Notes: generated from the letters alone by a model not told the origin. Shown: positions 47,546 to 56,584, counted from the stretch's first letter. The stretch is 64,000 nucleotides of DNA from Conus ventricosus (GCA_018398815.1 CM031620.1:61032732-61096731); one strand, 5' to 3'. Program-made: numbers and translations.

Positions 47546-48235
47546 ATGTTTGTAACAATAACAACTTCGTTTTTTAGAGTATGCTATTGATAACGAATGC
47601 GGAACCCGAAGGGTTGCACTCCATGAAATATTCTACAAAGTCGTATGGTTTAATATAACTAAATCCAAGAAGAATAATAAGATTAAAAAAGTTGGCAATA
47701 GAGGAAACTTAGTTAGCCAGTTAACCATACCTGATGGTTATTATGGGTTTTGCTCACTAAAAGAAGCGTTGAGTAACTTCGACATTACTCTCAAACTTAA
47801 CAATGCAAATCTGAAAACAATGTTGACATTCAAACCTGAAAAAGAAGAAGTAGGTTACTATTTTGATAGAGAGCTAGCTAAAATGTTAGGCTTTGCAGCT
47901 GACGATCGCGACATTCATAGTTTTAGTGTTACATCGGACAAAACTACTTATGAAGGAGAAAATCCACTCGATCTTGCATTACATTCATTACTCTATGTTC
48001 ATTTGGATGAGCTGAGCACTGATGAAAACTTACATGATGGAAGGCCCTCAACTGTCTTTAGAGCTCTTCCATCAGGGAAAGCTGCATATTGCGATTATGA
48101 AATATACAATTCCCTAATTTACAGTTTAAAAGATTAGCTTGCGGAAAGGTCGGATCATTTAATATAAAAATCACAGACAAAACAGGGAAAGTCGTAAAAT
48201 GTGATAATCTGCACATTGTTTTGGAAATAAAATAA
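47546..48235 (+). CDS. Polinton virion-associated protein, two frame breaks
   Basis: Starts at ATG 47,546 (MFVTITTSF). An apparent extra T in the TTTTTT run near 47,570 changes frame, and a missing base in GTTTAAAAG near 48,125 restores it. The product would be about 229 residues and ends at TAA 48,235. Visible landmarks are RRVALHEIFYKVVWFNI near residue 20, TIPDGYY near residue 60, and a C-terminal FNIKITDKTGKVV with a terminal beta-strand. This architecture matches a protein encoded beside the capsid and ATPase genes in many invertebrate Polintons, thought to be a virion component. Function is not established. Both breaks are homopolymer-type and may be sequencing errors. Confidence 0.65.
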
Positions 48236-48252
48236 TATAGTACTAAAAAATA

Positions 48253-48543
48253 ATGTCGCGCGGGCCAGAAGAATCGGGAGTTACATTAGCGCCTGTGAGG
48301 TGTATAACTTTAGAATTAAAAGACCTTGCGGACGTTGCGGACTTTGAACAGAACGGTGAGATAGGCGCTTTGTATGGTTTTGAGTACACTAAAGATGGTG
48401 ATTATAAACGCAAAGAGGTTGGCGACAGCAAAAAGTTTCCTAAACTAGAACAACTGCGCAATCTAGAAGCAAATAATGTTGGCCAGTATGAATATAAAAT
48501 AGTTCGAAAACCTGACCTCAAATGGCACTTGAACCATATTTAG
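48253..48543 (+). CDS. Small unassigned Polinton protein, 96 aa
   Basis: Intact frame from ATG 48,253, 17 bp after the preceding stop. It is acidic/basic mixed and charged (KDLADVADFEQNGEIG, GDYKRKEVGDSKKF), with no membrane segment or Cys cluster. It ends in WHLNHI with TAG at 48,543, and its last 22 bp overlap the next gene in another frame. Tight spacing suggests co-transcription with its neighbours. No family recognised. Confidence 0.65.
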   Translation: MSRGPEESGVTLAPVRCITLELKDLADVADFEQNGEIGALYGFEYTKDGDYKRKEVGDSKKFPKLEQLRNLEANNVGQYEYKIVRKPDLKWHLNHI

Positions 48544-48863
48544 AATGGGACATAAAATTTGAATTCATAAGCCCATTTACATTTTTTAGCCGTCAAAAAA
48601 GTTTCAGAAAAGCAATCAACTCTGGCCCTTTACATGTAAGTCTTATGCCAGAGGACAATAGTCGGAAAGAGATTGAAATAACGCCGTATGGGAATAAACA
48701 GTACATCCTCCACAGAAGAGAAACGGTTTTAAAGGACGCTTCTACAAAATTACAGTTCTTTCCACAAATGAAATTAGGAGACACGTTCACAATGATATTT
48801 GAAATTTCTGTCTTAAAAGATGAGGAGAGGAATGGGGCTGTGGCGTCAGTGACGTCCTTTTAA
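48522..48863 (+). CDS. Small unassigned Polinton protein, 113 aa
   Basis: Intact frame from ATG 48,522 overlapping the end of the 96-aa gene. Alternating hydrophobic and polar residues (YLEWDIKFEFISPFTFF, PLHVSLMPEDN, TFTMIFEISVL) suggest an all-beta fold, possibly a structural virion protein. There is no recognisable motif and no signal peptide. The overlap with the upstream gene supports a real, compact viral gene cluster. Confidence 0.65.
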   Translation: MALEPYLEWDIKFEFISPFTFFSRQKSFRKAINSGPLHVSLMPEDNSRKEIEITPYGNKQYILHRRETVLKDASTKLQFFPQMKLGDTFTMIFEISVLKDEERNGAVASVTSF

Positions 48864-48893
48864 AAGGAATTCTAATTAGCTGGCAAAACCTAG

Positions 48894-49106
48894 ATGTTGA
48901 AAAACTTAGTTACCATCGTCGTTCTTCACAATGGTGAGGATATTAAGGTCATAACAACAAGCAACAAAATCAATATTAGCTTAAATAGAAACAATCTTAC
49001 AGAACTGAATTGGATTAATCTTACACATTTAGGCCTTATAGGGTTTTATTATACTGAACAAGTTTTGACGGAGAGTATGATAAAAATAATAACTGGATTA
49101 GATTAA
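48894..49106 (+). CDS. Small unassigned Polinton protein, 70 aa
   Basis: Intact frame from ATG 48,894 (MLKNLVTIVVLHNGEDIKV) to TAA at 49,104-49,106, 21 bp before the ATPase start. Asn- and Ile-rich with a hydrophobic first strand. No predicted transmembrane helix of full length. Family unknown; it could be a minor capsid or regulatory protein. Confidence 0.55.
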   Translation: MLKNLVTIVVLHNGEDIKVITTSNKINISLNRNNLTELNWINLTHLGLIGFYYTEQVLTESMIKIITGLD

Positions 49107-49127
49107 ATTAAATTCTGTTATAAAACT

Positions 49128-49764
49128 ATGGAGCAAACAACTTTGGCGTCAATGCAGATGTTAAACTTTATGATAAAATCCCCTCATTGTTCACTGATTT
49201 GTGGACAGACTGGTTGTGGAAAAACAATATTTGTCCTCGACCTATTACAAACAGTTTATCGCTATAATTTTGATCATATTGTGATTTTCTGTCCAACACT
49301 TGAATGGAACAAAGCATATCATGATAGAAGGTTTATATGGACGGATGATAAAATAATTTAGTTGATCCTAGCGATAAACTGAGTGAGTGTTTAGAATGCT
49401 TTTATAAATTGTGTTTAAGGGAACGCAGACACTATTTATTATAGATGACTGTTCGGCAGAAAGAGACATAGTTAAAAAAAGAAACACTTTGTCAAAACTT
49501 GCTTTCAGTGGAAGACATGCTGGGATAAGTGTGTGGATTTTATGTCAGAAATATAACACCGTTTTAAAAGACTTTAGAGAACAGTTAAAGACTGTAGTTT
49601 TATTTCACATGAAAGACAGAAACTCATTTGATGAATGTATGCGGGAAAATGATGTTATTGAAAATGATCAGGAAAAACGCAGGATTAAACAAAAACTAAA
49701 ATCTGAAGAGTTTTGTAAATTAGTATTGAAAACGAATAATCCTACACAGTATGTTTGTTTGTAG
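49128..49764 (+). CDS. FtsK/HerA-type genome-packaging ATPase, frameshifted
   Basis: Pumps element DNA into the capsid in Polintons and related viruses (A32-like branch). Starts at ATG 49,128. Walker A is GQTGCGKT (49,203-49,226). Walker B is TLFIIDDC (49,429-49,452). Further on are SGRHAGISVWILCQKY and LFHMKDRNSFDECM, typical of this family. Two frame changes, in the A/T run near 49,350 and near 49,430 (AAGGGAACG), split it; the total of about 212 residues fits the family. The final 75 bp lie within the right terminal repeat, so the left repeat carries an antisense copy of the last 25 codons. Both breaks look like indel errors in homopolymers. Confidence 0.85.
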
Positions 49765-49911
49765 ATAATCGTTATTTTTTGGTTATTAAAAAAGAATGTG
49801 TGATGGATTATCATTACTTGTCAGAGAACTATAAAACGCGGGGTCTAGGTTCAACCGTCCCGAAACTGGTTGAGGGACGGTTGAGCTAGACCCCGCGTTT
49901 TATAGTTCTCT
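49690..49911 (-). repeat. Right terminal inverted repeat of the Polinton
   Basis: Reverse complement of 33,502-33,725 starting from CAAAAACTAAAATCTGAAG. Includes the ATPase stop codon (49,762-49,764), about 58 bp of non-coding sequence and the terminal palindrome. Confidence 0.95.
49823..49911. other. Terminal palindrome (hairpin) at right end
   Basis: 89-nt self-complementary segment with a loop of about 12 nt (GAAACTGGTTGA), mirror of the left end. Because each end is palindromic, the loop orientation can be compared between ends: as inverted repeats they read in the same order. Confidence 0.9.
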
Positions 49912-49989
49912 TGCGCAAACGCCTCGTGCAGTGTTGTGAGGAAAAGGTAGTGTTACTTTGTGCGCTGCGTTGCTTCTCAGGACGGACCC

Positions 49990-50102
49990 ATAATTATTAT
50001 TATCAATATTATTCATATCATTACTGTTATTATTATCATTTTTAATTTTTAATAACAAAGCATTTTTCAGCGCCTTATTATTATTATTATTATTATTATC
50101 GT
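49990..50102 (+). repeat. (ATT)n-rich microsatellite
   Basis: ATTATTATT patches at 49,992-50,045 and 50,078-50,102, embedded in the dispersed repeat listed next. Confidence 0.8.
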
Positions 50103-50300
50103 TATAACAAAGCATTTTTAAGCGCCTTTCCAAAGGGTGTAGGTGCTGACAGTCCACACTCACATGAACACAGCGGGCTGCCTACCTGGGTAGTGCCGAC
50201 TGAAGAGCTGCCTGCCGGTGCTTCGTTCATTCAGTCGTTTTCCCGTGTCATCCAGTCAATATCGTTCACTCAGTTTCCGTATTTCCTTCGTTCTTTCCGT
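50045..50300 (+). repeat. Dispersed SINE-like repeat, copy 1
   Basis: Contains ACAAAGCATTTTTAAGCGCC, then GGGCTGCCTACCTGGGTAG, then GCCGACTGAAGAGCTGCCTG and a TTCATTCAGTCGTTTTCCCG tail. The same blocks recur at 51,040-51,225. The GCGCC...AAGCGTTTTACAA type of word is common in dispersed repeats of lophotrochozoans. No pol III box was verified. Confidence 0.6.
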
Positions 50301-50482
50301 TTCTCACGCAGGGTGCATGCTATGCGTCTGCGTGCCAAACCATACCAACGGCCAAACTGGCTTTCTCTTCCGAAAAGTTGGTGAAGGGATTTTTACGTGT
50401 GTGCAAGATGTTATGCGCGTGCGCTCACACACGGGACCTCGGTTTTTTGTCTCATTCGAAGGACTGTCTTCCAGGTCGCCTT

Positions 50483-50518
<36 letters not shown>
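50483..50518 (+). repeat. (CT)n microsatellite
   Basis: About 36 bp of CT. Confidence 0.95.
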
Positions 50519-51030
50519 ACCACCTATGCTTCCAAGCAGCATTGCCCATCAGCTCATTGTGACACCCCCCACCCCCACCCCCATCTACCGCCACATTCAG
50601 TGTCCCTGTCGCCACCCCATCAACGCCAGCAACCCGCAGTGACCGATCCGTCCACACCGCAAGGTGTTCCAGCATTATCTTTCTGTTTGTTATGGGGCTT
50701 TCATGAACTGTTCCGACAGGGGTCACAGCTACCGTGTGGAGATGTGTGATTGGAAAATAAGTTGATGCCCTGGGGAAATGAGAGTTGGGGAGGGGAGGGG
50801 GGGTTGGATGGAGACTAATCACCAATGAGAGTAGGGAGTGGAAACTAATGACCTGTCAATCGTCGATGGTTGCTTAGTAACGTTGTCTGAGGTCACACAC
50901 GCACACACACACGCACACAGCAGGCTGGTTACTTCTCTGCAAGGGGGGGGGGGGGGGTGTTGGCCTGGTAGGTATACAGAGAAGACACGGGCTGTAGTCC
51001 CATGGGCTTCCTGGCAAACATTTTTTTTCT
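50519..51030. other. Mixed region with poly-C and poly-G patches
   Basis: C-rich at 50,562-50,582, G-rich at 50,791-50,813 and 50,943-50,957, AC patch at 50,895-50,920. No gene seen. Confidence 0.5.
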
Positions 51031-51039
51031 TAAAAAGAG

Positions 51040-51225
51040 AGTACTTATACAGCGCCTAGCCCCGGTCAGAGACCAAGCTCCAAGCGTTTTACAATGCCCT
51101 TTCTCGTTTGCACAATGGGCTGCCTTCCTGGGTAGAGCCGACTGAAGAGCTGCCTGCTGGCGCTTCATTCAGTCGTTTCCCGTGTCATTCCGTCAACATC
51201 GTTCATTCAGTTTAACAACTCCTCC
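51040..51225 (+). repeat. Dispersed SINE-like repeat, copy 2
   Basis: Second copy of the element at 50,045: TACTTATACAGCGCCTAGCC, then CCAAGCGTTTTACAATGCCC, GGGCTGCCTTCCTGGGTAG and GCCGACTGAAGAGCTGCCTG. Lies 1 kb away in the same orientation, with about 85-90% identity over the shared blocks. Confidence 0.65.
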
Positions 51226-51868
51226 ATTCTTTTGTGGTGATCGCATCGTTTTTCTTTTCGTTTTTGTTTTGTTTTTTGTTTGTTTGGTGGGGTTTTTGAT
51301 GTTGATGTGATATTATGGACCAAAAGGCATCAGGAGTGTAATGAAGTTTTTGATGTCAGACTGAAAGTTGTTCTGTCACTGCCCTTATTGTCACACGTGA
51401 AGGTTTGTATTTTGACTATGCTGTGGCAAAGTGAGTATGTTATATAAGCCTGTTTCGGTGTCCGTGTGTGTGTGTGCGCCTCCCCCCCCCCCCCCCCCCC
51501 TGATATGGCAGTCACAATATGTGTGGGTCAGACTCTCGAGGACCCCGACTGAACGTTTAAAGGAACACATAGAGAGGACATTCTTGCCGAGGAAGCTTCA
51601 CCTGTGACGGGTCATTCCAGCCGTGGACGTGGCCACCATGGCATCACAGAGTAGCAGCTCTTCGGCACAATGGCCGTGAAGGTGTCGTTAGCGGAAGTTC
51701 ATGGAAAGTCGCCTCCCTTTGTAGTCACCTCCCTTTGTAGTCCCCTAGCACCACAGGCCTTTACTTTAATCCCCCCTCACCCCCCACCCCTCCCTCTGCC
51801 CCTCAATTTCTATTCCTTCCGACCCCTCCCCCCCCCCCCCCCTCACATCCCCATCCACTTCTCTTTCT
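51226..51868. other. Unique-looking sequence with poly-C tracts
   Basis: Poly-C at 51,482-51,500 and 51,826-51,842. No gene. Confidence 0.5.
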
Positions 51869-51869
51869 A

Positions 51870-52135
51870 AGTATCTGTACAAGACGGATAGATCCAGATA
51901 GATCTGTACTTAAACTTTGTAAGTGTCTATAAGAAAATAGGTCCCAGATAGATCGCTACTTAAACTTTCTAAGTATCTATGTAACAAAAATAGGTCCCAG
52001 ATAGATCTATACTTAAATTTTCTAAGTGTCTGTATAAGAAAAATAGGTCCCAGATAGATCGGTACTTAAACTTTCTAAGTGTCTGTATAAGAAAAATAGG
52101 TCCTGAAGATACTAATTCAATGTCTGTATAAGAAA
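51870..52135 (+). repeat. 53-bp tandem repeat, about 4.5 copies
   Basis: GGTCCCAGATAGATC and ACTTAAACTTTCTAAGTGTC recur with starts near 51,941, 51,994, 52,047 and 52,100, an exact 53-bp spacing. The first unit (from 51,870) is more diverged. Confidence 0.95.
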
Positions 52136-52149
52136 TAATAGAATAGGTA

Positions 52150-52545
52150 TGAGAGAGGAAGTCCTGGACAGATAGATTGATAAATAGGCAGAGGATTGGC
52201 GTAAACGCGAGACATGGTAGATAGATGGATGGATGGATGGATGGATAGATAGATAATGGAACATGTATGGAGAGAGGGGAGAGGAGGGGTAAAAAATACC
52301 AGATTATTGATAAATATGCAGACGGATTGTGTAACCGTGAGACAGATAAATGGGATGGATGGATGATGATGGATAGACAGATAATGGAACAAGTGTGGAG
52401 AGAGAGGGAGAGGAGGGGATATAAAAATACCAGATTTATTGATAAATAGGCAGACGGATTGGTGTAAGTGCGAGACATGGTAGCTAGCTAGATGGATAGA
52501 GAGACATAATGGAACAAGTATGGTGAGGGAGAGGAGAGGGGTATA
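52150..52545 (+). repeat. About 131-bp tandem repeat, about 2.9 copies
   Basis: GATAAATAGGCAGACGGATT recurs at 52,179, 52,309 and 52,441. Each unit also has GGATGGATGG or a variant, ATAATGGAACAAGTATGG and GAGGGAGAGGAGAGGGGTA. It starts within 15 bp of the end of the 53-bp array. Confidence 0.9.
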
Positions 52546-52719
52546 AACACACCTGCACCGGAGACCCGAGGCCAACGGCAATGGCGGATGGATTCCCACG
52601 TGATTGAGATGGTGCGCTCGTTAAAAGCTGACATTACTAGTTGTCCGTTCCGAATGGCTGGAGAGAATTAAATGAAGGGGAGGGAGGGGGTTATGTCGTT
52701 TGAGCGGTGATATGAGAGA

Positions 52720-52930
52720 TGGGGAGAGAGAGAGAGAAGATGACTTACTGGTTATGGAAAAAAAATAAAGGAAGACCACACACTCACACACTCACACACA
52801 CACACACACCACACACAATCAAAAGATATGTGGGAGAAACGAGAGACAACCGAACGTCCACTGATTCTGATATCGGTCCAAATCTCCCCCCCCCCCCCCC
52901 CTTTCCACTCACCCCCCCCCCCCCCCTGTT
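52720..52930. repeat. GA, CA and poly-C low-complexity patches
   Basis: GA repeats at 52,721-52,737, CA-rich 52,778-52,815, two poly-C runs at 52,887-52,902 and 52,911-52,926. Confidence 0.85.
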
Positions 52931-53531
52931 CAGTTCCACCCCTATGATTGATATTCCCCCAAGGAATTAAAAAAATATCAATAAAGGGAACCAGCACACA
53001 ACACTTGACATTGATATGGGGATGGGGGAGAAGGGGGTCGGGGTGGAGGGGGGAGACGGACAAAACAAAATGTCCATCGGTGTCCTGATGGGGACCCATC
53101 TCTATTTCAGACCGCCATGGAGCGGATCCTATATGCGATCTGATAACTCCCGGAGGACGAGCGAAAAGACGTGTCCTGGAATCATGACGAAGAGTGAACG
53201 GACAAAAAGATAACATTGAAGGCGATGATATCCATGTGATTAACGCGCTGGCAACTGAAATATTAATTTCAATATGTTGAAAGCGTCCTTTTGCGGTGGG
53301 TGGGTGGGTGGGTGGGTGACATCTTGCTCCGTGTAGCTGGGAGGGTTCTGATGGAATCGGTGCGACCCCCATTGGCTGATCAGCATCTCCGCTCATACCG
53401 TGCTACCTCAGATCAAAATGATCGAATGGAATCATGTGTCTTTGGGTTTGTTTGTTTTTTGTTTGTTTGTTTTTGGTTTTTTTTCTGTATTTTGACATTA
53501 ATTACAATCATACATTTTCTTGTCTGTGTTG

Positions 53532-53580
<49 letters not shown>

Positions 53581-54140
53581 TCAGTATGCACGGTGTGTGT
53601 GTGTGTGTCCACCTGTCAAAGAGCAGAATCTCCCGCAAGCCAGGTAAACTACTCGATTCTCGATCCGCGCGGCTTGCCCACAACTTCGGGTACACAAAGG
53701 TGACCGCTAAACACGAAACGCGGTTCCACAGAACAGAGATCGTAAATTTACTGTCAGTCTGACCGGCCCCCATCCGTTTTAATTGCCATGGAAATCTTTT
53801 CCATCACCGCCGCTGTGTCCCCAGACTGGTCTTTGCCCATTTATTTCACACCTGTCGCTCCCACAAGCCGTCGCCACATCAACGCATGGCTGGTTTCTTG
53901 CTGTTGGTTTAAGGGGTTCTGCACGATCCGTTTAAGCCAAGCGGTGTGTGAGAAGCTTTAGACATCCGTGCGCGTGTCCATGCTGTCCGTATGAAACGGA
54001 TCGAGAAACGATGGGACAGCGGACAAGCTTATGGCATTCAGAGAACGCATTTGAGACTTCAGTAGCCGAGCCTTTCAGAGGCTGTGTCAGACTTGGAACT
54101 CGTTACCGGTCAACGAGAATGTTCCACAAACCATAATGTG
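52931..54140. other. Mixed sequence with simple repeats
   Basis: (GGTG)n at 53,295-53,318, GTTT-rich 53,448-53,480, (CT)n 53,534-53,582, (GT)n 53,595-53,610. No recognisable coding exon or RNA gene. Confidence 0.5.
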
Positions 54141-54141
54141 A

Positions 54142-54290
54142 ACAAATCTTAGATAAATGTTAGCGAGCCGCCCAGTCTTGTGACTCGTTTGTCCACGTTT
54201 CTCTGGGCGGTTCGCTAAGATTTAGTTAAGATTTGTTTAGATTTCCGCCTGCGGTCGTCTCACTTTGCAACTAGATCCATAATGTTAAGC
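54142..54290. mobile_element. Foldback element, family F, copy 3
   Basis: ACAAATCTTAGATAAATGTT... (54,142-54,174) pairs with the arm ending TTAGTTAAGATTTGT (54,204-54,236). The following GTTTAGATTTCCGCCTGC... up to TTGCAAC is the reverse complement of the left end of copy 4 (55,349-55,400). The loop carries CTTGTGACTCGTTTGTCCAC, the family word. Confidence 0.65.
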
Positions 54291-54554
54291 GTGGTTGGAC
54301 CAGGGACCGTAGTGGGCGTAAGGAAGAAAGGGTAAGGGGGGGGGGGGGGGAGGGAGGGATAGCCAGCCGTGGCAATCGCACTTTACCAGGCCTTCAGTGA
54401 TCTTGCGGACAGTTCTGTTTCCATAGGCGTCGGGGAAATGTACTTCCGTCAAGAATTTCGCAAGTCTATGTCAATGTTCTTGCTGAGGCGAGTCTACAAA
54501 CATTGGTCAATTGGAAATTCCAGCAACCTTGTTTTGCAACATTTGCCTACTGCA

Positions 54555-54795
54555 AAAGAACTGACAGATGTTTTCTCTCCTGTGCGTGGTTATTGGTGTG
54601 TGATTATCAGCAATGTTGAACTGACAGATGTTTTCTCTGTGAGCGGTTATTGGTGTGTGATTATCAGCAATGTTGAACTGACAAATGATTTCTCCTGTGA
54701 GTGGTTAGTGTGTTGTGATTATCAGCAATGTTGAACTGACAGATGTTTTCTCCTGTGAGCGGTTATTGGTGTGTGATTATCAGCAATGTTACGTA
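54555..54795 (+). repeat. 58-bp tandem repeat, 4 copies
   Basis: CTGACAGATGTTTTCTC starts at 54,561, 54,621, 54,678 and 54,736 (spacing 57-60 bp). Each unit ends in GTGTGATTATCAGCAATGTT. The open frame spanning it reflects a unit length near a multiple of three and has no other coding support. Confidence 0.95.
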
Positions 54796-55339
54796 CAAGT
54801 GTGACCAGCAGACTGACAGGGGGACTGCTGCGTTGCTGACGTCAAGGCAAATATGATCCCCACACGCATCACACGATGTGAAAAAGCTTTTGAGACACGG
54901 GTGTCGGACGTGATGCCAACGGATTGCCAGCTAATCGTTACAGAGCTGAGACTGAACAGGTCGCCGATGCCATTGATCTGTGGGATTGGCAGAATGCGGT
55001 GTTATTGCATCGACGGCAGACGTATTATGATTGTGGTAGCAGACCTGAAAAAAACAAACAAAAGCCGTGCTGCATCAATTGTACGAAGCTGCTTTCTGGA
55101 ACGGCTGAGGGTTGTTCAGCGGACGACGCGTTGCGGGACAGATCCCTATCGGTGCATCGGTCCCTTCATCATTTTGTCCTCCGCTTGGGGTTTCATTCTC
55201 GGACAGGTCTTTGTCGCCTTCCGAGCCGCCCAACAAGAATAGCAGTTCAAGGACCTCCCCGTTTCCTTTACCCCCCCACCCCCCCCACCCTCACCCCACC
55301 CACCCCTGCTCCAGGTATGTTAAAATCAACATGAACAGT
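54796..55339. other. Unique-looking sequence, poly-C at its end
   Basis: Mixed frames without motif; C/A-rich run 55,268-55,305. Confidence 0.45.
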
Positions 55340-55740
55340 TTCCATTTTAGTTGCAAAGTGAGGCGACGCGACTGCAGGCGGAAATCTAAACAAATTTCAA
55401 ATTATGTAAGTAATAGCGAACCGTTAAAAAAAAAACGTAGACAAACGAATCGCGACGCGTTTCGACCTCGTAGGTCTCCTTCAGGCAAGATACGAAACGC
55501 CCAGGACGACGAAAAGGAACGAGCGTTCAGCGCCCATCTCGCGCTGAAGTGAATGAAGAGAAGTGATAGTTCGTTCATTTTCGTTGTCCTGAGTGTTTTG
55601 TATCTCGCCTGAAGAATACCTAAGAGGTCGAAACGCGTCGTGTTTTGTCTTGTGATTTGTTTGTCTACGTTTTCTTAGCGGTTCGGTACTAATTACATTT
55701 AAAATCAGTTTCCATTTCACTTGGGGAAAAAAAGCATGTT
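55340..55740. mobile_element. Foldback element, family F, copy 4 (largest)
   Basis: Arms of about 108 bp: 55,411-55,520 and 55,570-55,685 are inverted with about 80% identity. The left arm contains TTCGACCTCGTAGGTCTCCT and the right arm AATACCTAAGAGGTCGAAAC. The right arm (plus strand) has CTGAAGA (55,609-55,615), a short ACC...GGT stem and GAAA (55,630-55,633). The left arm has the equivalent on the minus strand (55,484-55,460) with one extra G. Outer words pair with copy 3. Confidence 0.75.
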
Positions 55741-55819
55741 CAGAGAACCGGAAGTTGATCTTCCTCACGCTTGCGAACCCACGGTGGTTGTGTGAACATT
55801 TTGCATGCGCAGTGGAATC

Positions 55820-56035
55820 GGCGTCTCCCCTCCCCCGCCCCTCTCTCTCTCCTCCCTCCCCTCCCCCCACCTCGCCCCTCTCACCCCCCCCCCCCCCCCC
55901 CCCCCCTTTCATCTCCCTCCACTACTATCCTTGGTTGGACGTTTTGGTTTTTGCTTTGGGTAATCCGATTTCGCTGCCATTTTGTTTTTGTTGGTGGTTG
56001 TTGTTGTTGGGGGTGGGGGGGGGGGGGGGGCAGGG
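55820..56035. repeat. C-rich then G-rich low-complexity patches
   Basis: CT/C-rich 55,826-55,905 including about 24 C (55,885-55,908), and a G run at 56,016-56,030. Confidence 0.9.
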
Positions 56036-56584
56036 TAAGGTGTGGGAAGTAGATCGGGTATCGGCCATTATATCAGGAGCTGCCACGGCCGTCCAAAATG
56101 GGCGCTTAGTGGACGAAGATCTGGAATAGAGTGTCATTGTGGGAAATGAATGCTCTCCAGTCGATTGAAGCGTGTGGCTGCATTAACACCAGATTAATTT
56201 ACCATCAGCTGGGAACGGACGTATGCAGAATTCCTTGCATCAAAAGGTCACGATTCAATGCTGTCAACGTAGAATAGTTATCATCACCCAGAAAATACCC
56301 TTCCGACGCGAAACATTCATTTTTTATTGGTGTATATAAAAAGCGGACTGATCATATGAAGACGAATACTGTTAAGGCGTGGGGTGTGTCAGAATTAAAC
56401 AACTTGATGACGCCAATAAGCCGTGGGCAGTGAAACCGGTTCATTGTGACTGGTAATTTCAGTTTGGGGCACGGTAATCTGAAGGCCCCCCAGGTCTGTA
56501 CAATGATACCAGTGTGCATAACGAGCAGCTTAATTGCACGTTTTGACTGGTCATAATTACCCGTTTTAAATCAGTGAGCTGTGG

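Larger units (their letters stand above)
33502..49911. mobile_element. Polinton/Maverick virus-like DNA transposon, 16.4 kb
   Basis: Bounded by terminal inverted repeats of 222-224 bp that match almost perfectly. Contents support the assignment: retroviral-type integrase fragments (plus, about 37.8-38.2 kb), protein-primed family B DNA polymerase fragments (minus, about 39.4-42.0 kb), and a FtsK/HerA-type packaging ATPase (plus, 49,128-49,764), preceded by a virion-associated protein of the kind found next to it in Polintons. Size and gene set fit the usual 15-20 kb. Termini read 5'-AG...CT-3'. The flanks TGCAC (left) and TGCGC (right) could be an imperfect target duplication. About 80% of the interior is smeared by apparent consensus errors, so activity cannot be judged. 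An adintovirus-type endogenous virus is an overlapping name for the same kind of element. Confidence 0.9.

Noticed and set aside
52752..53396. 214-codon minus-strand frame
   Set aside because: Crosses CA and poly-C tracts, has no recognisable domain and low-complexity ends.
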